Assembly (NCBI GenBank): GCA_022495005.1
Contig: JAGYXB010000618.1
Span: 345,576-409,575 of the forward strand
Length of the DNA: 64,000 bases
From: Rhyacophila brunnea
Lineage: Eukaryota; Arthropoda; Insecta; Trichoptera; Rhyacophilidae
Direction of reading: 5' to 3'
Positions within the stretch are counted from its first letter, which is position 1. Each line of letters begins with the position of its first letter. The position numbers and the translations under genes are program-made. This document shows, piece by piece, positions 22,575 to 32,754 of the stretch. Under the pieces are notes generated by a model, which had not been told where the DNA came from, ran no database searches, and saw only the letters and a program-made list of their open reading frames with translations.

Positions 22575-23160
22575 TTCGATTCAAATGGTATTTTTTGTGA
22601 TGTTAAGAATCCAACACACAAAAATGTATACGTACTGATGAAAATATTGGTGTTGTGAATCAATTTGTAGATACAAATCCAGAACAATCAATAATTACAC
22701 ATCATTATTATAAATTTTAACTTTTTTATGACAATTCATGGAATATTCTACATAAAGATTTGCATTTGAAGGCGTATAAAATACATTTATCACAAGTACT
22801 TAAACCGAAGAACCATTAAGTGCTTCTAAATTTTACCGATTGGGTTTTAGAGCAACTTACAGACCCATTATTTCATGAAAAAAACCACCTTCAGCGATGA
22901 AACTCTTGTTTGGTAAAAGGGCTTTGTAAATAAGCACAAGACATTGTCGCATTCAGAGTAATGAAAACGTAACTACATTATATTTTTGTTACACTGTAAC
23001 ACTGGGACATTCACAAAAATTAACAGTTTGGTTTGGTTTATGGTCTGGAGATGTAATTGGTCCGTATTTTTTTGAAAACTACAGAAACATGATTTTGATC
23101 TGGACGATATTATGTGGTTCCAATAAGCCGGTGCAATATGCCATACTATTTATTTAGAAA
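22575..23160 (+). pseudogene. Tc1/mariner-type transposase remnant
   Basis: The plus strand translation, broken by stops and shifts, shows in order FDSNGIFCDVKNPTHK, VVNQFVDTNPEQSII, WNILHKDLHLKAYKIHLSQV, LKPKNH, LNFTDWVLEQLTDPLFHEK and WSGDVIGPYFFEN-like sequence. 'DLHL..YKI.L.Q.LKP..H' and 'G.IGPYFFEN' are typical of IS630/Tc1/mariner-superfamily transposases. The catalytic DDE part is only partly covered and too damaged to judge. The minus-strand remnant at 28630-29520 belongs to the same family. Confidence 0.75.
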
Positions 23161-23204
23161 AGAGTATTACGGCATTACAGCGATTGGCCAATGCGCCATA
23201 ATAC

Positions 23205-23740
23205 ATAATTAATACAAAATTATATAATTATTACAAGATAAAAATAACTTTTTATATACCACGTTATTAAATTTTCTGTTGAATCATATAAAGTTGACAA
23301 TTCTATGTATTAATAAATACTTTTTTTTGTACTTGATAGAAATACTGAATAAATATAGAATACTGAAATGTCATTTCGACATATCATATCGATTTCCATA
23401 TTAACGTACGTATATAATAATAATTTAGATGCTAGGATCTCCTAAGCAACCAATAATAGTGTTTTACTTTTAACGATTTTTTTCCGAAATAACTTTCTAT
23501 ATAAAACAGAATTAACTGAAAATGAATTCAATTCTACTTAAAGATGGCTAAGAATATTAAAAGAATGCATTTTAATCGTGTTCTGATTCTAAAAGTTTCA
23601 AATGTCTAGCTAGTCGGGAAATTAGTTAAAAATCTTCAATCGTCCAATACAAATCTTGGAGAAACATGAAAAAAATTGTAGTGTACAAACAAGAATACGA
23701 GCTAATAGAAACGTGGTAAAAAATAACTTAATTAAAAAAT
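23205..23740 (+). mobile_element. TIR-F element, near complete
   Basis: The left end is ACAAGATAAAAATAAC...ACCACGTTATTAAATTTTCT and the right end is GAGCTAATAGAAACGTGGTA. The terminal ACCACGT/ACGTGGT are inverted. The interior carries the shared blocks GAATCATATAAAGTTGACAA, AATATAGAATACTGAAATGT and CTAGCTAGTCGGGAAATTAG. No ORF of note: a non-autonomous element of about 0.5 kb. Confidence 0.8.
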
Positions 23741-23814
23741 AACAACCAGTATAACAAGAAATTAGAAAAGACAGTAGGTATATGCTTATGTAGATATTAG
23801 AGTAAAATGATAAA

Positions 23815-24400
23815 TACAATTTATAAATTTAAAGTTAATAAAAAACAAATTAACCTTAATGGTGCCATCAAATAAGTTAATCGCACGATACACAGCATCA
23901 TGAAACATCACACCTGTTCTGCGACGAGGTATCATGAAGACTGTAGTGTTACGAGTGATATTGGTGGGAACATGACAATTAATATTTGCCAGTATATACG
24001 GATTGTAAATGAATCCACGAAGAAGTAAAAAGAAATGTTTTAATAGAGCAATCACTCTTCAGGTGGACAGGGATTGCATTGATAGCATACCCAGACGAAA
24101 ACTAGTCGGAAAATTTATTTTATTATCTCTGTCATAAGGAAAGAATTCGTATGTCTTTAAGTAGACAAATCTAAGAAATCTATTGTGGACTCGCTCCAAC
24201 TTAATTGTGTGGACGGACCTGTTAGGTAAGGACTCCAAATAATGCTGGCATATTCAAGAATACTCAACACAAGTGATACGTATAATGTACGTAGCACTCA
24301 GACGTTTTCAAATTTAATGATCTTGAAACCCTTATAACAAAACCAAGCATTTTGCTAGATCTTTGAGAGAAATTTTCAGTATAAGTATATATTTCTTATT
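23815..24400 (-). pseudogene. LINE reverse transcriptase C-terminal remnant
   Basis: The minus strand, with frameshifts, reads LNMPALFGVLT, then FLFTSSWIHLQS in one frame and LANINCHVPTNITRNTTVFM plus IPRRRTGVMFHDAVYRAINL in another. 'IPRRRT' preceded by 'I..HVP...TR....F' is the C-terminal signature of Jockey/CR1-like LINE proteins. It is distinct in sequence from LINE-J. It is heavily decayed, with no catalytic YADD-type motif left. Confidence 0.65.
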
Positions 24401-25065
24401 CGATAACCCCATACTAGTTAGCCAATTGGATAAAAATAAACTAAGATCGCGATTCAAAACCATACTTCGGCGCGTAAGTCCTTAAGACATGCACCTATTT
24501 TCAATAGACCAATATCGGAAACTTAGATTACGTGGCCTACAGTATCCGTATTCACACATAATAGTACATCATAATAAAGCAGGCAGTAAGTCCACTGAAA
24601 AAGTCAGTGGTCCATAATGAAATTTGGATGGTGTTTATTGTCAAGTTTATCCAGATGATTCTGCATCACTGACTCTCGTTGGTTTGCCTGCCTGACTCTT
24701 TTTGATCTCTTATAATGAATGACATACTAAATCAAGAGTGCCACCAAATTTTCAATGTCAAAAATGAAGCCTTAACATATTATAGAAACTTGCTGCCCGT
24801 CGGCTAAATTATCCGTGTTTCGATCCTCTGTCATGAGGTCCAACTTAAACTATTTAGAGAGCATAATTAAAGTTTGTTATGATATATGTACTATTTGATA
24901 TCGGTTCCTGAACGTTTTTTTAGTCGAATTGATAAATAGATACATATAAAAATATATCACTAGCATTGCCACTACTGAATTCGTAAAGACGTATTACTTT
25001 AGTTATCTACTTATTTACTTAATTTTATTCATGATGTTACGTATTTCTTCCGTTAAATAATGATT
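24401..25065. other. Non-coding stretch
   Basis: Nothing recognised. Confidence 0.4.
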
Positions 25066-25069
25066 TTTT

Positions 25070-25290
25070 TAACCATGTTCTATCCTAATGAGATCATTTT
25101 TTGAGGTTGTATTAAAAGATTTTTACTTTTACGAGAAATGTATGTTAGCCAATTGGTCAACATATTAAGTTCATACTCTGGGTACGAACACACATTAAAA
25201 AATAGCATGTGAATTTTCCAGACCCGTAATTCGAAACCAGTGCCCACGACATTATAAGCCCGACGCGTTCCCGCTCCGCCACCATATTAC
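25070..25290 (-). mobile_element. SINE-A copy, decayed
   Basis: Body landmarks: poly-T, AACCATGTTCTATCCTAATG, GAGAAATGTATGTTAGCC, and TTTTCCAGACCCGTAATTCG across the B box. A box GTGGAGG present in other copies is deleted. The tRNA-like head is still readable to CCGCTCCGCCACCAT. Confidence 0.75.
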
Positions 25291-25943
25291 GCGTAATGGG
25301 TCATATTATGGTTTACCATAATATAAAGACTACATGTAGCACTAATTTTATTATATGGCACGCTTTTTATAAAATGGTTTACAGTTAATGCGATCGTTTT
25401 TCAACTTCATTCAATATCATTTTATACAGCCTAGCTTGCAACATAATAAATGTATCAATACTTGTAATTTATTTATTTTCCAGTTTGTTGGTTAGTTTAT
25501 TACATATATAGTATTTTTTAACAAAACGTATTAATCAAAAAAAAACCAATGCGAAAAATATATTTCTAACTAAATGGTTTCATAAAAAGCGAATCGCATT
25601 TTTTATAACTTGATAAGCGGAAATCAAAACGATCAGTGGCAACTCGTCCGAGATTAATTCGCCCCACGAAACGCTCATAGCAAATATTTATCTTCAAAAT
25701 TTATTCTGCCAATCCTTTGGTTTGCTTTTCTCTTGTTTTCACATTGCTTTGTTTTATCTATATTCACAAAAATAAGACCTTATCACACCAGTAAAACATT
25801 ATATCATAAATTACTTATTAAAGTTGATCAGTGTAAACTGTCATTTTTTGAATGAAAACAAATCGTATTACATATTGAATTTTATTATTTTAATTAATAT
25901 CTAATATTACCGTTATAGTATTTAGTTTCAAAGTTGTTACTGT
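25291..25943. other. AT-rich non-coding stretch
   Basis: Nothing recognised. Confidence 0.4.
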
Positions 25944-26268
25944 TAGAGATTACAATACCGGTATCCCATTATTTTTCGATAGCGAAATACCGTTTTTAAA
26001 AATCAGACAATACCGATATATTCGGTATTGACAGTGGAAACAAAATGTATTAATTAACATAAAAACAGAAATGTATTTTTGTCGTGTTACGCGATATTTG
26101 GTTTACTTCCGTGGCTCTTCATTGTCCTTGGTGACCAGCAATGACACAGGCTACAAAATCTTTATATTTGAAAGAGATTTTTTAATATTATTTGTATTGG
26201 TAAAAGGTACTGTTTTTTTTCAATTATTTTACGAATGCTTAATTTTTCATTCGGTATTGCAATCCCTA
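25944..26268 (-). mobile_element. hAT-N MITE (CAATACCG family), copy 1
   Basis: The ends are TAGAGATTACAATACCGG on the left and the complement of TAGGGATTGCAATACCGAAT on the right. The flanking octamers GTTACTGT and ATCACTGT agree at six of eight positions, consistent with an old 8 bp hAT target duplication. The left part, with CCGTTTTTAAAAATCAG, is the reverse complement of the right part of copy 2 at 36696-37105. The long ORFs across it are not transposase. Confidence 0.7.
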
Positions 26269-26649
26269 ATCACTGTATCTGCTTCCACATTTTTCTATCA
26301 AAGTTTCAGTCTCATTACAGAGGAAGCATGAAGAGAAGGAAAATAAGGCATCTTGAGAATGACCCCGAATCGTTAATTTAAGAGGGAGGAAGAACAAAAT
26401 TTTGACAAAGCAAAAACTGATAATTTTAAAATTCTCTGCTTTCGAATTTTTCAAAACCACCTTTTCTAAAAATTATTTGCAAATTGGGATATATTTATGT
26501 CATATGTCAGTAAATAAAATTCTATATATTATTGACACAAGTAAGTATGAATTGAAAAAACCTTTTTTGATAGAGAAATCTCCAGAGCGGATTTTGTGAC
26601 TCGATGACTCATATGACAGTACATTAGTATTCATTACTGTGTGGTAGCA

Positions 26650-26918
26650 ATATATGAGTGGTTCACAAGCATAATGAACCAAGTCCATTCTGGTTATTTT
26701 TGGGTAAGCTAGGTTCAAATATAATAGTTAAGTATTTCTTATTCTGTAAGGGTATTATTGCAATTCTGAAGTATTACTTTGAGTACATTTAAGTCATTAT
26801 GTAAGAAAAATCATACCCTTACAGAATAAGAAATACTCAAATATTATGTTTGAACGTAGTTTACTCAAAAATAGTCAGAATGGACTTGGTTCACTATGCT
26901 TGTGAACCACTCATATAA
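26650..26918. mobile_element. Inverted-repeat element, 269 bp
   Basis: Arms of about 105 bases (26650-26755 and 26813-26918) are near-perfect reverse complements: ATATGAGTGGTTCACAAGC outside, AGTATTTCTTATTCTGTAAG inside. The spacer is 57 bases. It is a fold-back MITE or a snap-back palindrome. I see no clear target duplication and no other copy here. Confidence 0.8.
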
Positions 26919-26919
26919 T

Positions 26920-27944
26920 ATTACAGAGAGATAAAAGCTACATAAAAACATATTTTATGATATTGATAAACACACATTTTAAAAGAGACGACCTTTCTTC
27001 ACCACATGATAGAAATGTGACGAGGATGATGCGGAAGACACTTGATATTCATTAATTGTATTATACTCTACCACTGAACGTGAAATTTTCTAATAAACGT
27101 GGCAATCTGTTTCACTTACAAGTTTAATATCATAGGCAGTAAATGATGGATGGGACTAATAATTTTATTACCTATAAATACACCCAAGCAGAAAGGAAGA
27201 CCATTGAGAATAAGGTACAGTGAACAGCGATATATCAACATGTATAATGAAACTAGGTTCTCCATACATACTATCAAACTGCTTTAGCTCAGGTATTCAA
27301 CCGTTTGCCAGATTTCTGAATTCTGTAATTATTAATCCTCTCTAAACAGCCAGATGGTAAACAAAAAGTGGGAATATAACGGCTCCGCTGAATCAACTAA
27401 GCACAGTGAAAAGAATTTGAGATGTTTTCTGGTCGGAGACTGCTAGATATCGAAGGAATCGAAGAGTATATGACTCGAATTCGGTTATGACGCCGTAAGT
27501 AGAAGAAGAATAGAAGTTCACGAAGTGCATTCATAAAATACTCGACGCCACTGTACAAAGTAAGAATACGTTGATATATATATTTTTTAATTCTGTCTGA
27601 ATAATATTGTATGTAGCTGAATAACAGGCATAAAAATCATTTTTGCTTTGAAACGTCAATACAAAATATTACACCCAAAATATTTTTTTTTACAATAGGT
27701 GTGAATAAAAATAAAAAAAATAATTCATTGACGTTTTGAATGGAATGTGTGTTGATTATTTAAGTATAATTTATTCCAAAACTTAGCTAATTGCTCTCCC
27801 AGCTAATTTACGATTTTTGTGATTGCATGTAAATATTGTAAATAATGATGTATATCCTTAAATATAAAAAAACTCTCTTAACGATTATAACACTAATCCA
27901 ATGCAACCTCAGAAATAATTGTAGTGTTTAGATGTTCAGTGACT
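26920..27944. other. Non-coding stretch with a possible LINE tail
   Basis: At 27340-27515 the text SETARYRRNRRVYDSN followed by GACGCCGTAAGTAGAAGAAG resembles the terminal part of a LINE. A reversed scrap with the same CTTACGGTATCATTGATTCC-type tail lies at 50085-50155. At 27648-27743, TTTGAAACGTCAAT and ATTGACGTTTTGAA form an inverted repeat. Otherwise nothing is recognised. Confidence 0.35.
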
Positions 27945-28195
27945 ATATATATTTGACGGTCCACGATGCTGTGGGTCCCAGTTTCGAATCCTGAGTCTGG
28001 AAAATACACATATTGTTTTTCAGCATATGCATCTAATAGGCACCTTATCTGAACCTATCGAGTATGCTCCTAATAGGTTGAGCAAGTGGTTACATATATT
28101 TCTCGTAAAAAATCTGTTAATGCAGCCTCCACTCAGTGGAGGCTCATATAATTCACTCAGGATCAAAGATAGTGAAGTAATAGAGTAGTAGTAGT
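27945..28195 (+). mobile_element. SINE-A copy, decayed
   Basis: The head is damaged but retains GTGGGTCCCAGTTTCGAATC. The body shows TACACATATTGTTTTTCAGC, CTAATAGGTTGAGCAAGTGG and CCTCCACTCAGTGGAGGCTC. A second partial copy of the 'ATGCATCTAATAGG' segment precedes the normal one, suggesting a small internal duplication. Confidence 0.75.
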
Positions 28196-28593
28196 AATAT
28201 ATACGTATGTACTAATCATTGAACATTGTTACATTGATTACATTTCAAATATCCTATTGGCAACATCTGTCTATACAATAATGTATCGAATTGAATGACT
28301 AAATAAGATAAGAAGTTTCTCGGCGATTTTTGTTATATTTATCGTTAAAATATATATATTTGGTTTAATTTAGTACCGTATAAAACATATTTTTATACAA
28401 AAGTATTATCACCAATAAAATTTATTATATGTACGTTTTTTTCTTGTGAAATACACTTCTTTCCGGCGATTGGTTAAAGATATGACAGTTTAGTATTAGT
28501 AAGTAGGCACATATTTCCCTGGCTGATTTTAATTTTATATTCTTGTATATATTATTATAAAACACGTTGAATTTTTTTTCATCGTCATTCAAA

Positions 28594-28620
28594 TAATATA
28601 TATATATATATATATATATT
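28594..28620. repeat. (TA)n microsatellite
   Basis: A run of about a dozen TA units. A similar run is at 61936-61955. Confidence 0.9.
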
Positions 28621-28629
28621 TAATTATTT

Positions 28630-29520
28630 AACCCTCAATAAGTCGATTGTGTCACAAGCTGTATGGTATGTTGCACCATAATGTTGGAACCAAATATCGT
28701 CCAGATAAAAATCATCTAATTTATGCCAGAAAATTTAAGCTATCATATTTCTGTAGCGTTCTCGATTGAGCCATTTTCGTTTTCAAAAAAATACGGCCCA
28801 ATTACACCATAAACCACGCCAAACTGTTAATTGTTGTGCATGAAAGGTGTATCAAGAATAGCATGTGAGTTTTCATTACTTCACATGTGACGATTGTGTT
28901 TATTTACGAAACCATTAAGGCGAAGTCTTCACTGAGCCTTTTTTAAAGAGGCACCTAGCGGAAAAATACGAAGCTTGCAATTTGAGACATTTTTTTGATA
29001 ATTTACAATTTCAACTGTATTTCAATAATTGAAATTGTAAATTATCAAAAAAATGTCTCAAATTGCAAGCTTCGTATTTTTCCGCTAGGTGCCTCTTTAA
29101 AAAAGGCTCAGTGAAGACTTCGCCTTAAACCAAAAATGAGCTTTTTTCCATGAAATAGTGGGTCTAAAGCCCAATCAGCAATATTTTGACGCACCAAATA
29201 GTTATTCGGTTTAAGTTCTTGTATTAACTATATGTGTATGTCTTCAAATGCAAATCTTCATGAAGAATGTTCCATGTGGCAGAAAGTCCAAGTTCTTGAG
29301 AACGACTTATAATAATTGGTTGTTCTGTCCACAATTTGATTCACAACATTGATATTATTTAATGAGTTGGATTTTTAACATCACAAAAATTACCATTTCA
29401 CTCGAATTATTCAATTAAATTACGAATAGTAAGGCTCTGTTGGTGGTATATTTTGAGCATAAATTTCACGTAATGTATGAAACCGCTCGAATAGATTTGT
29501 ATACGCTGTACAACTGTGTA
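28630..29520 (-). pseudogene. Tc1/mariner-type transposase remnant, interrupted
   Basis: Read on the minus strand with frameshifts, the order is LREIYAQNIPPTEPYYS, DVKNPTH, VNQIVDRTTN, SRSQELGLSATWNILHEDLH and AHFWFK. The palindromic insertion follows, then the sequence for GFVNKHNRHM, and QFGVVYGVIGPYFFENENG. It aligns with the remnant at 22575-23160 but reaches further 5'. 'NEDLHL', 'AHFWL' and 'IGPYFFEN' fit the IS630/Tc1/mariner superfamily. Frameshifts and stops show it is dead. Confidence 0.75.
28919..29124. mobile_element. Palindromic TTAA element inserted in the transposase
   Basis: Arms of about 100 bases are near-identical reverse complements: GGCGAAGTCTTCACTGAGCC at one end, GGCTCAGTGAAGACTTCGCC at the other. 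They turn at TTTACAATTTCAACTG. TTAA flanks both sides (28915-28918 and 29125-29128). Removing the element and one TTAA reconnects the flanking coding sequence at the codons for the 'AHFWLNGF' region, so TTAA is a true target duplication. TTAA insertion is typical of piggyBac-type elements. Each arm equals one end of the elements at 4690-4878 and 49430-49560. Confidence 0.85.
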
Positions 29521-29630
29521 TAATATTACCATGATTTGATTTGCCAAAAAATACTCAACACAAATTTAATTTTTTGTGGGAATCAGAAAAAAATGGCTGT
29601 TGTCACGTTTTAAAAATCTATAGTAGGTAG

Positions 29631-30166
29631 CAGTAGCGAAGGGTGGAGGTAAGCTGTTAAGATCCGCCATAAATAGTGCACATTAAACTTTGTTAGTCAT
29701 ACTTTTTTAGTTTTTATTGAAATAAGACTACAATTTACAGATAGTAATGGTTAGTTTTTGAAAATCAATTAAACCCTGCCTAATTGTGCGCACTTTTTCA
29801 TTCATACCAATTTGTTTTTGTTGGATTAAGAATACATTTCAAATATTGTTGGTTCATTTTTAATTTATCAAATCCTACCTAAGCCAAACTATAATAGATA
29901 AAAAATATTGTTCTATCTATAAAATTTCCAAAGTTATTTATGATTTAATTGCATAATTTTAGATATTTCATAGATAGACGACTATTTTTTGACTATTATC
30001 TATTATGGCTTGGTTTTTGCAGGGTTTAATTGTATTTCAAAAACAAACTAACACCATCTGTAAATTGCAGTCATATTTCAATGAAAACAAATACGTATGA
30101 CTGATAAAGTTTCGTATGCACTATTTACGGCGGATCTTAACAGCCTACCTCCATCCTTCGCCACTG
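29631..30166. mobile_element. hAT-M MITE, intact, 536 bp
   Basis: The ends are CAGTAGCGAAGGGTGGAGGT and the complement of CAGTGGCGAAGGATGGAGGT. Imperfect inverted similarity runs through most of the element, with CTGTTAAGATCCGCC in both arms. GTAGGTAG lies directly on both sides (29623-29630 and 30167-30174), a perfect 8 bp duplication that defines it as hAT-type. There is no transposase ORF. Relatives are at 17480-18352 (split), 18353-18470 (palindrome) and 52573-52720 (partial). Confidence 0.92.
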
Positions 30167-30539
30167 GTAGGTAGGTACTAATTTAACAACCCTATATTAT
30201 ATTTAATCATTGATTTTATTGGCCAAATGTTTTTCTAGAACTGTAGTAATTAAAAAAAAGATATGTCATTTTTATAGTCTTACATAGTATATACTCTACG
30301 GTATCTACGCCAAGGTTGGCGATATGTTCTCATAAAACCCTACCGCATTTATTTAGTATTCATATCGCTGTTGAGTAAAACTTTACCTTCGGGTTAGTCA
30401 CGACGCTATTCTTCCTTAGGCCAACTCAAAGGCGTACATTAACACGGTTTTGAAAACTACAAATATTCTTTTCAATAAACTTCTCAAATTCATTTAATTT
30501 ACATTTTTAATTAATGGTAAAATATAATATAACACAAGG

Positions 30540-30905
30540 CGTACCTCGTCTCATCAATTGTTTAGTTCTACCAAGGTGTAGAACTAACCTGCCTTTGGTC
30601 ATGCCAATTGGGTGGGCAATAAACCCGTTCAACCAAATCGCTTCAGATATTGATATATTCCATCTATGTTAGGATGAATATAGTTGGGCATTGTTTTAAT
30701 AATTCTTGAAACAAGTTCTACCTAACTCATTCGGTGTACTTCCATGTAACTATCTACTTTATAATTTCTGTATTTACTCTACATACTGCTTTTCTAATAC
30801 TATATCTAATGCCTTGTTTTTATACTGATTTAATATTATGTCTTTGTTGTCAAATATAATATTGTGTTATATGTCAAATTATAAACTTAAAATTTAAATT
30901 TAAGT
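30540..30905 (+). pseudogene. LINE-J C-terminal fragment and 3' UTR
   Basis: The plus strand reads LVLPRCRTNLPLVMPIGWAI, then NQIASDIDIFHL, stop, DEYSWALF and FLKQV. It aligns with the C-terminus at 19835-20149. The 3' UTR has TTCGGTGTACTTCCATGTA, shared with the copy at 31993-32240. It is broken by stops. Confidence 0.8.
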
Positions 30906-30974
30906 AAAATATAGGATTATCTTTTTAGTTCCTAAGCGCAATAGATAGCTTTTCATACAGTATAGTTTATGTTC

Positions 30975-31142
30975 ACTGGATTTTGACGAGAAATGGTTGT
31001 TATACACTCTCCAATCCATTAGGTCCATATACTGAATCAAACAGATGGTAAGAAACAACATGCATTTTTTTGCCCAACGGCGAGACTAAACCCGTAGTCA
31101 CGGCGTCTTAAACGACCGCTCTACCAACTCAACTACTTTGTG
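30975..31142 (-). mobile_element. SINE-A body with a divergent tRNA-like head
   Basis: The body (ACGAGAAATGGTTGTTA, CCATTAGGTCCATATACTGA) is SINE-A. The head, read on the minus strand, is AGTTGAGTTGGTAGAGCGGT (a good A box) followed by GTTTAAGACGCC and GGGTTTAGTCTC (B box). These differ from the usual SINE-A head (GTGGCCGCGCGG...). It may be a separate subfamily or a head swap. Confidence 0.6.
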
Positions 31143-31544
31143 CACTGTCGCGCTGAATATGCAAAGGGACCATTCGTTATTTCGGTCAGATAACCATAAT
31201 TCTCATTTTATTTTTCAAAAGACATTTTTATCCAATATTTTGACATCAGTACTTAATTTTCGATGTAAAAAACCTCACATAAATCGCTTTGAATGGAAAA
31301 TTTCGATTTGGTAGCTAAGGAAAGTTAATATATTGAATATGAATTTTGGCAGGATTTTTCTTAATTTTACCTCGAAATGTAATATAAACAATGCACATTA
31401 ATTCATCGCACATCCAAAACCTATTAATATTCAATACAAAATTACTAGACCATTTAAATCTCATGTTGTGTACGTTTTGAATTTAGATTTGTTATGTCCA
31501 CAATGTTTTGTATTCTTAAATAAATAATATTATGGTACCAGACT

Positions 31545-32240
31545 TCACCACCATCACCATCACTTCGGATATTGACATATTCCACCTGCGTGAGGATGAG
31601 TATACTGCCCTTCCAAGTAAGAAGACAGTAACTGGCTCTCACACACTTTCGAGATAAATGACATAATGTGTTTTTTTTTTCAAATTTTAGTACTGTGAAT
31701 TAATAAATAACGGTGATATTTTTTATTAGTAGGAAGTTAGTACACAAACAAAGTAATAATAAACAAGCAGTAACTGTAATAAATAGTTGCAATTACTGTC
31801 TTTTTCCTAATAAATGTTTATTATTTTAGCAGATGTTCAATTTTTCAGTAAGGTTTCTAACAGTATTTTAGTGATAATACTGATTTTAAAGTAAACAGAA
31901 TATAGCTTTCAAAATTATCTAACGGATGGCATTCATAACTCGATTTCACAAATTTTGCCAGTTACTGCCTTCTTCCTTAGAAGGCGAGTATAGGTGGGCA
32001 TTGTTTTATAAATTTTTAAAATAGGGTCTGTTTAGCTCATTCGGTGTACTTCCGTGTATCTATTTTTTTGTATTTACACTTTTCTACGGTTTAATAATAA
32101 CTTAATACTGATCTATTTCTATTTTTTATATAATACTGTTTAATTAAATAACATTAATTTGCTTTTAAATGTCATGTTAAGTTATTGATTTGTAAAGTTC
32201 ACAATATTTAAAAAATAAATAAAATTTGAATTTGATTTTG
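31545..32240 (+). pseudogene. LINE-J 3' end, split by a MITE
   Basis: ISDIDIFHLREDEY ends at 31604 and the continuation 'RWALFYKFLK'-like sequence resumes at 31986. The 3' UTR follows (TTCGGTGTACTTCCGTGTAT) and ends in AAATAAATAAAATTTGAATT, a poly-A-signal-like tail. It is truncated at the 5' side and interrupted by the 381 bp element at 31605-31985. Confidence 0.8.
31605..31985. mobile_element. 381 bp MITE inserted in a LINE tail
   Basis: The ends are inverted repeats of about 28 bases with three mismatches: CCTTCCAAGTAAGAAGACAG on the left, the complement of CCTTCTAAGGAAGAAGGCAG on the right, followed in both by TAACTGGC. GAGTATA flanks both sides (31598-31604 and 31986-31992), extending to eight with one mismatch. 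The host LINE sequence elsewhere reads straight through GAGTATAGGTGG. The motif CAGTAACTG and relatives recur inside. The superfamily is unclear; an 8 bp duplication would suit hAT. Confidence 0.88.
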
Positions 32241-32384
32241 ACAGAACAAAATAAATGAAAAATTACTCTGCTTTCGAAAAAAATTGGTACAGTTCGGTTA
32301 TGAGGAATGCAGCGGAAAATCCATTTTTAAAATACCCGATATACTGGATTATTTGTTAGATTAACCTAACCAAACTAACCTAAC

Positions 32385-32605
32385 CTATTTTAAGAATTTA
32401 TAAAACAGCGTCCACCTATACTCATCCTCACGTAAATGGAAAATATCAACACAACATCCGAAGCGATTTGGTTGAACAGAGTCATTGCCTTCCCAATTAG
32501 CATCACCAAATGGCAGGTTAATTCTGCTCCTCGGGATAAGTCTCGAAATCATGTTATCTCTAAAATCAGGCATTTTATGCAAATTGTGCTCTATGTGCAT
32601 GTTCT
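32385..32605 (-). pseudogene. LINE-J C-terminal fragment
   Basis: The minus strand ORF includes RSRINLPFGDANWEGN, GCCVDIFHLREDEYRW and TLFYKFLK stop, the same terminus as 19835-20149. It is followed on its 3' side by a (TTAGG/GGTTA)-like run near 32345-32383 (AACCTAACC units) where the normal 3' UTR is missing. Confidence 0.75.
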
Positions 32606-32752
32606 ATAAATATCAAATGACCTTGATTTTTTTCTAGCATAATTACAATTTGAAGTTACACATGGTCTCTGAAACCAGGCATACCTAATGCGAATTTCTT
32701 TGTGCCTTTCGTGTCTGTTCTACATATCGAATGACCTTTTTTTCTATCATAT
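32553..32752. repeat. Direct duplication flanking Helitron copy 1
   Basis: Two diverged units, about 32553-32640 and 32662-32752, each run from a 'CTCT(A/G)AAA(T/C)CAGGCAT' motif to ATGACCTT(G)TTTTTTCTA. A third relative, in the same orientation and without the Helitron, is at 60541-60660. Confidence 0.6.
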
Positions 32753-32754
32753 AA

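Noticed and set aside
26071..26331. 86-codon ORF as a hAT transposase fragment inside hAT-N copy 1
   Set aside because: The translation shows no hAT motif, and the ORF crosses the right end of the MITE.
28594..28620. (TA)n run as a replication origin or AT-rich regulatory site
   Set aside because: A plain dinucleotide microsatellite; no supporting feature.
32345..32383. AACCTAACC-like run as an interstitial telomere repeat
   Set aside because: Only a few irregular units related to TTAGG are present, in a LINE tail context. Too short and imperfect to claim telomeric origin.
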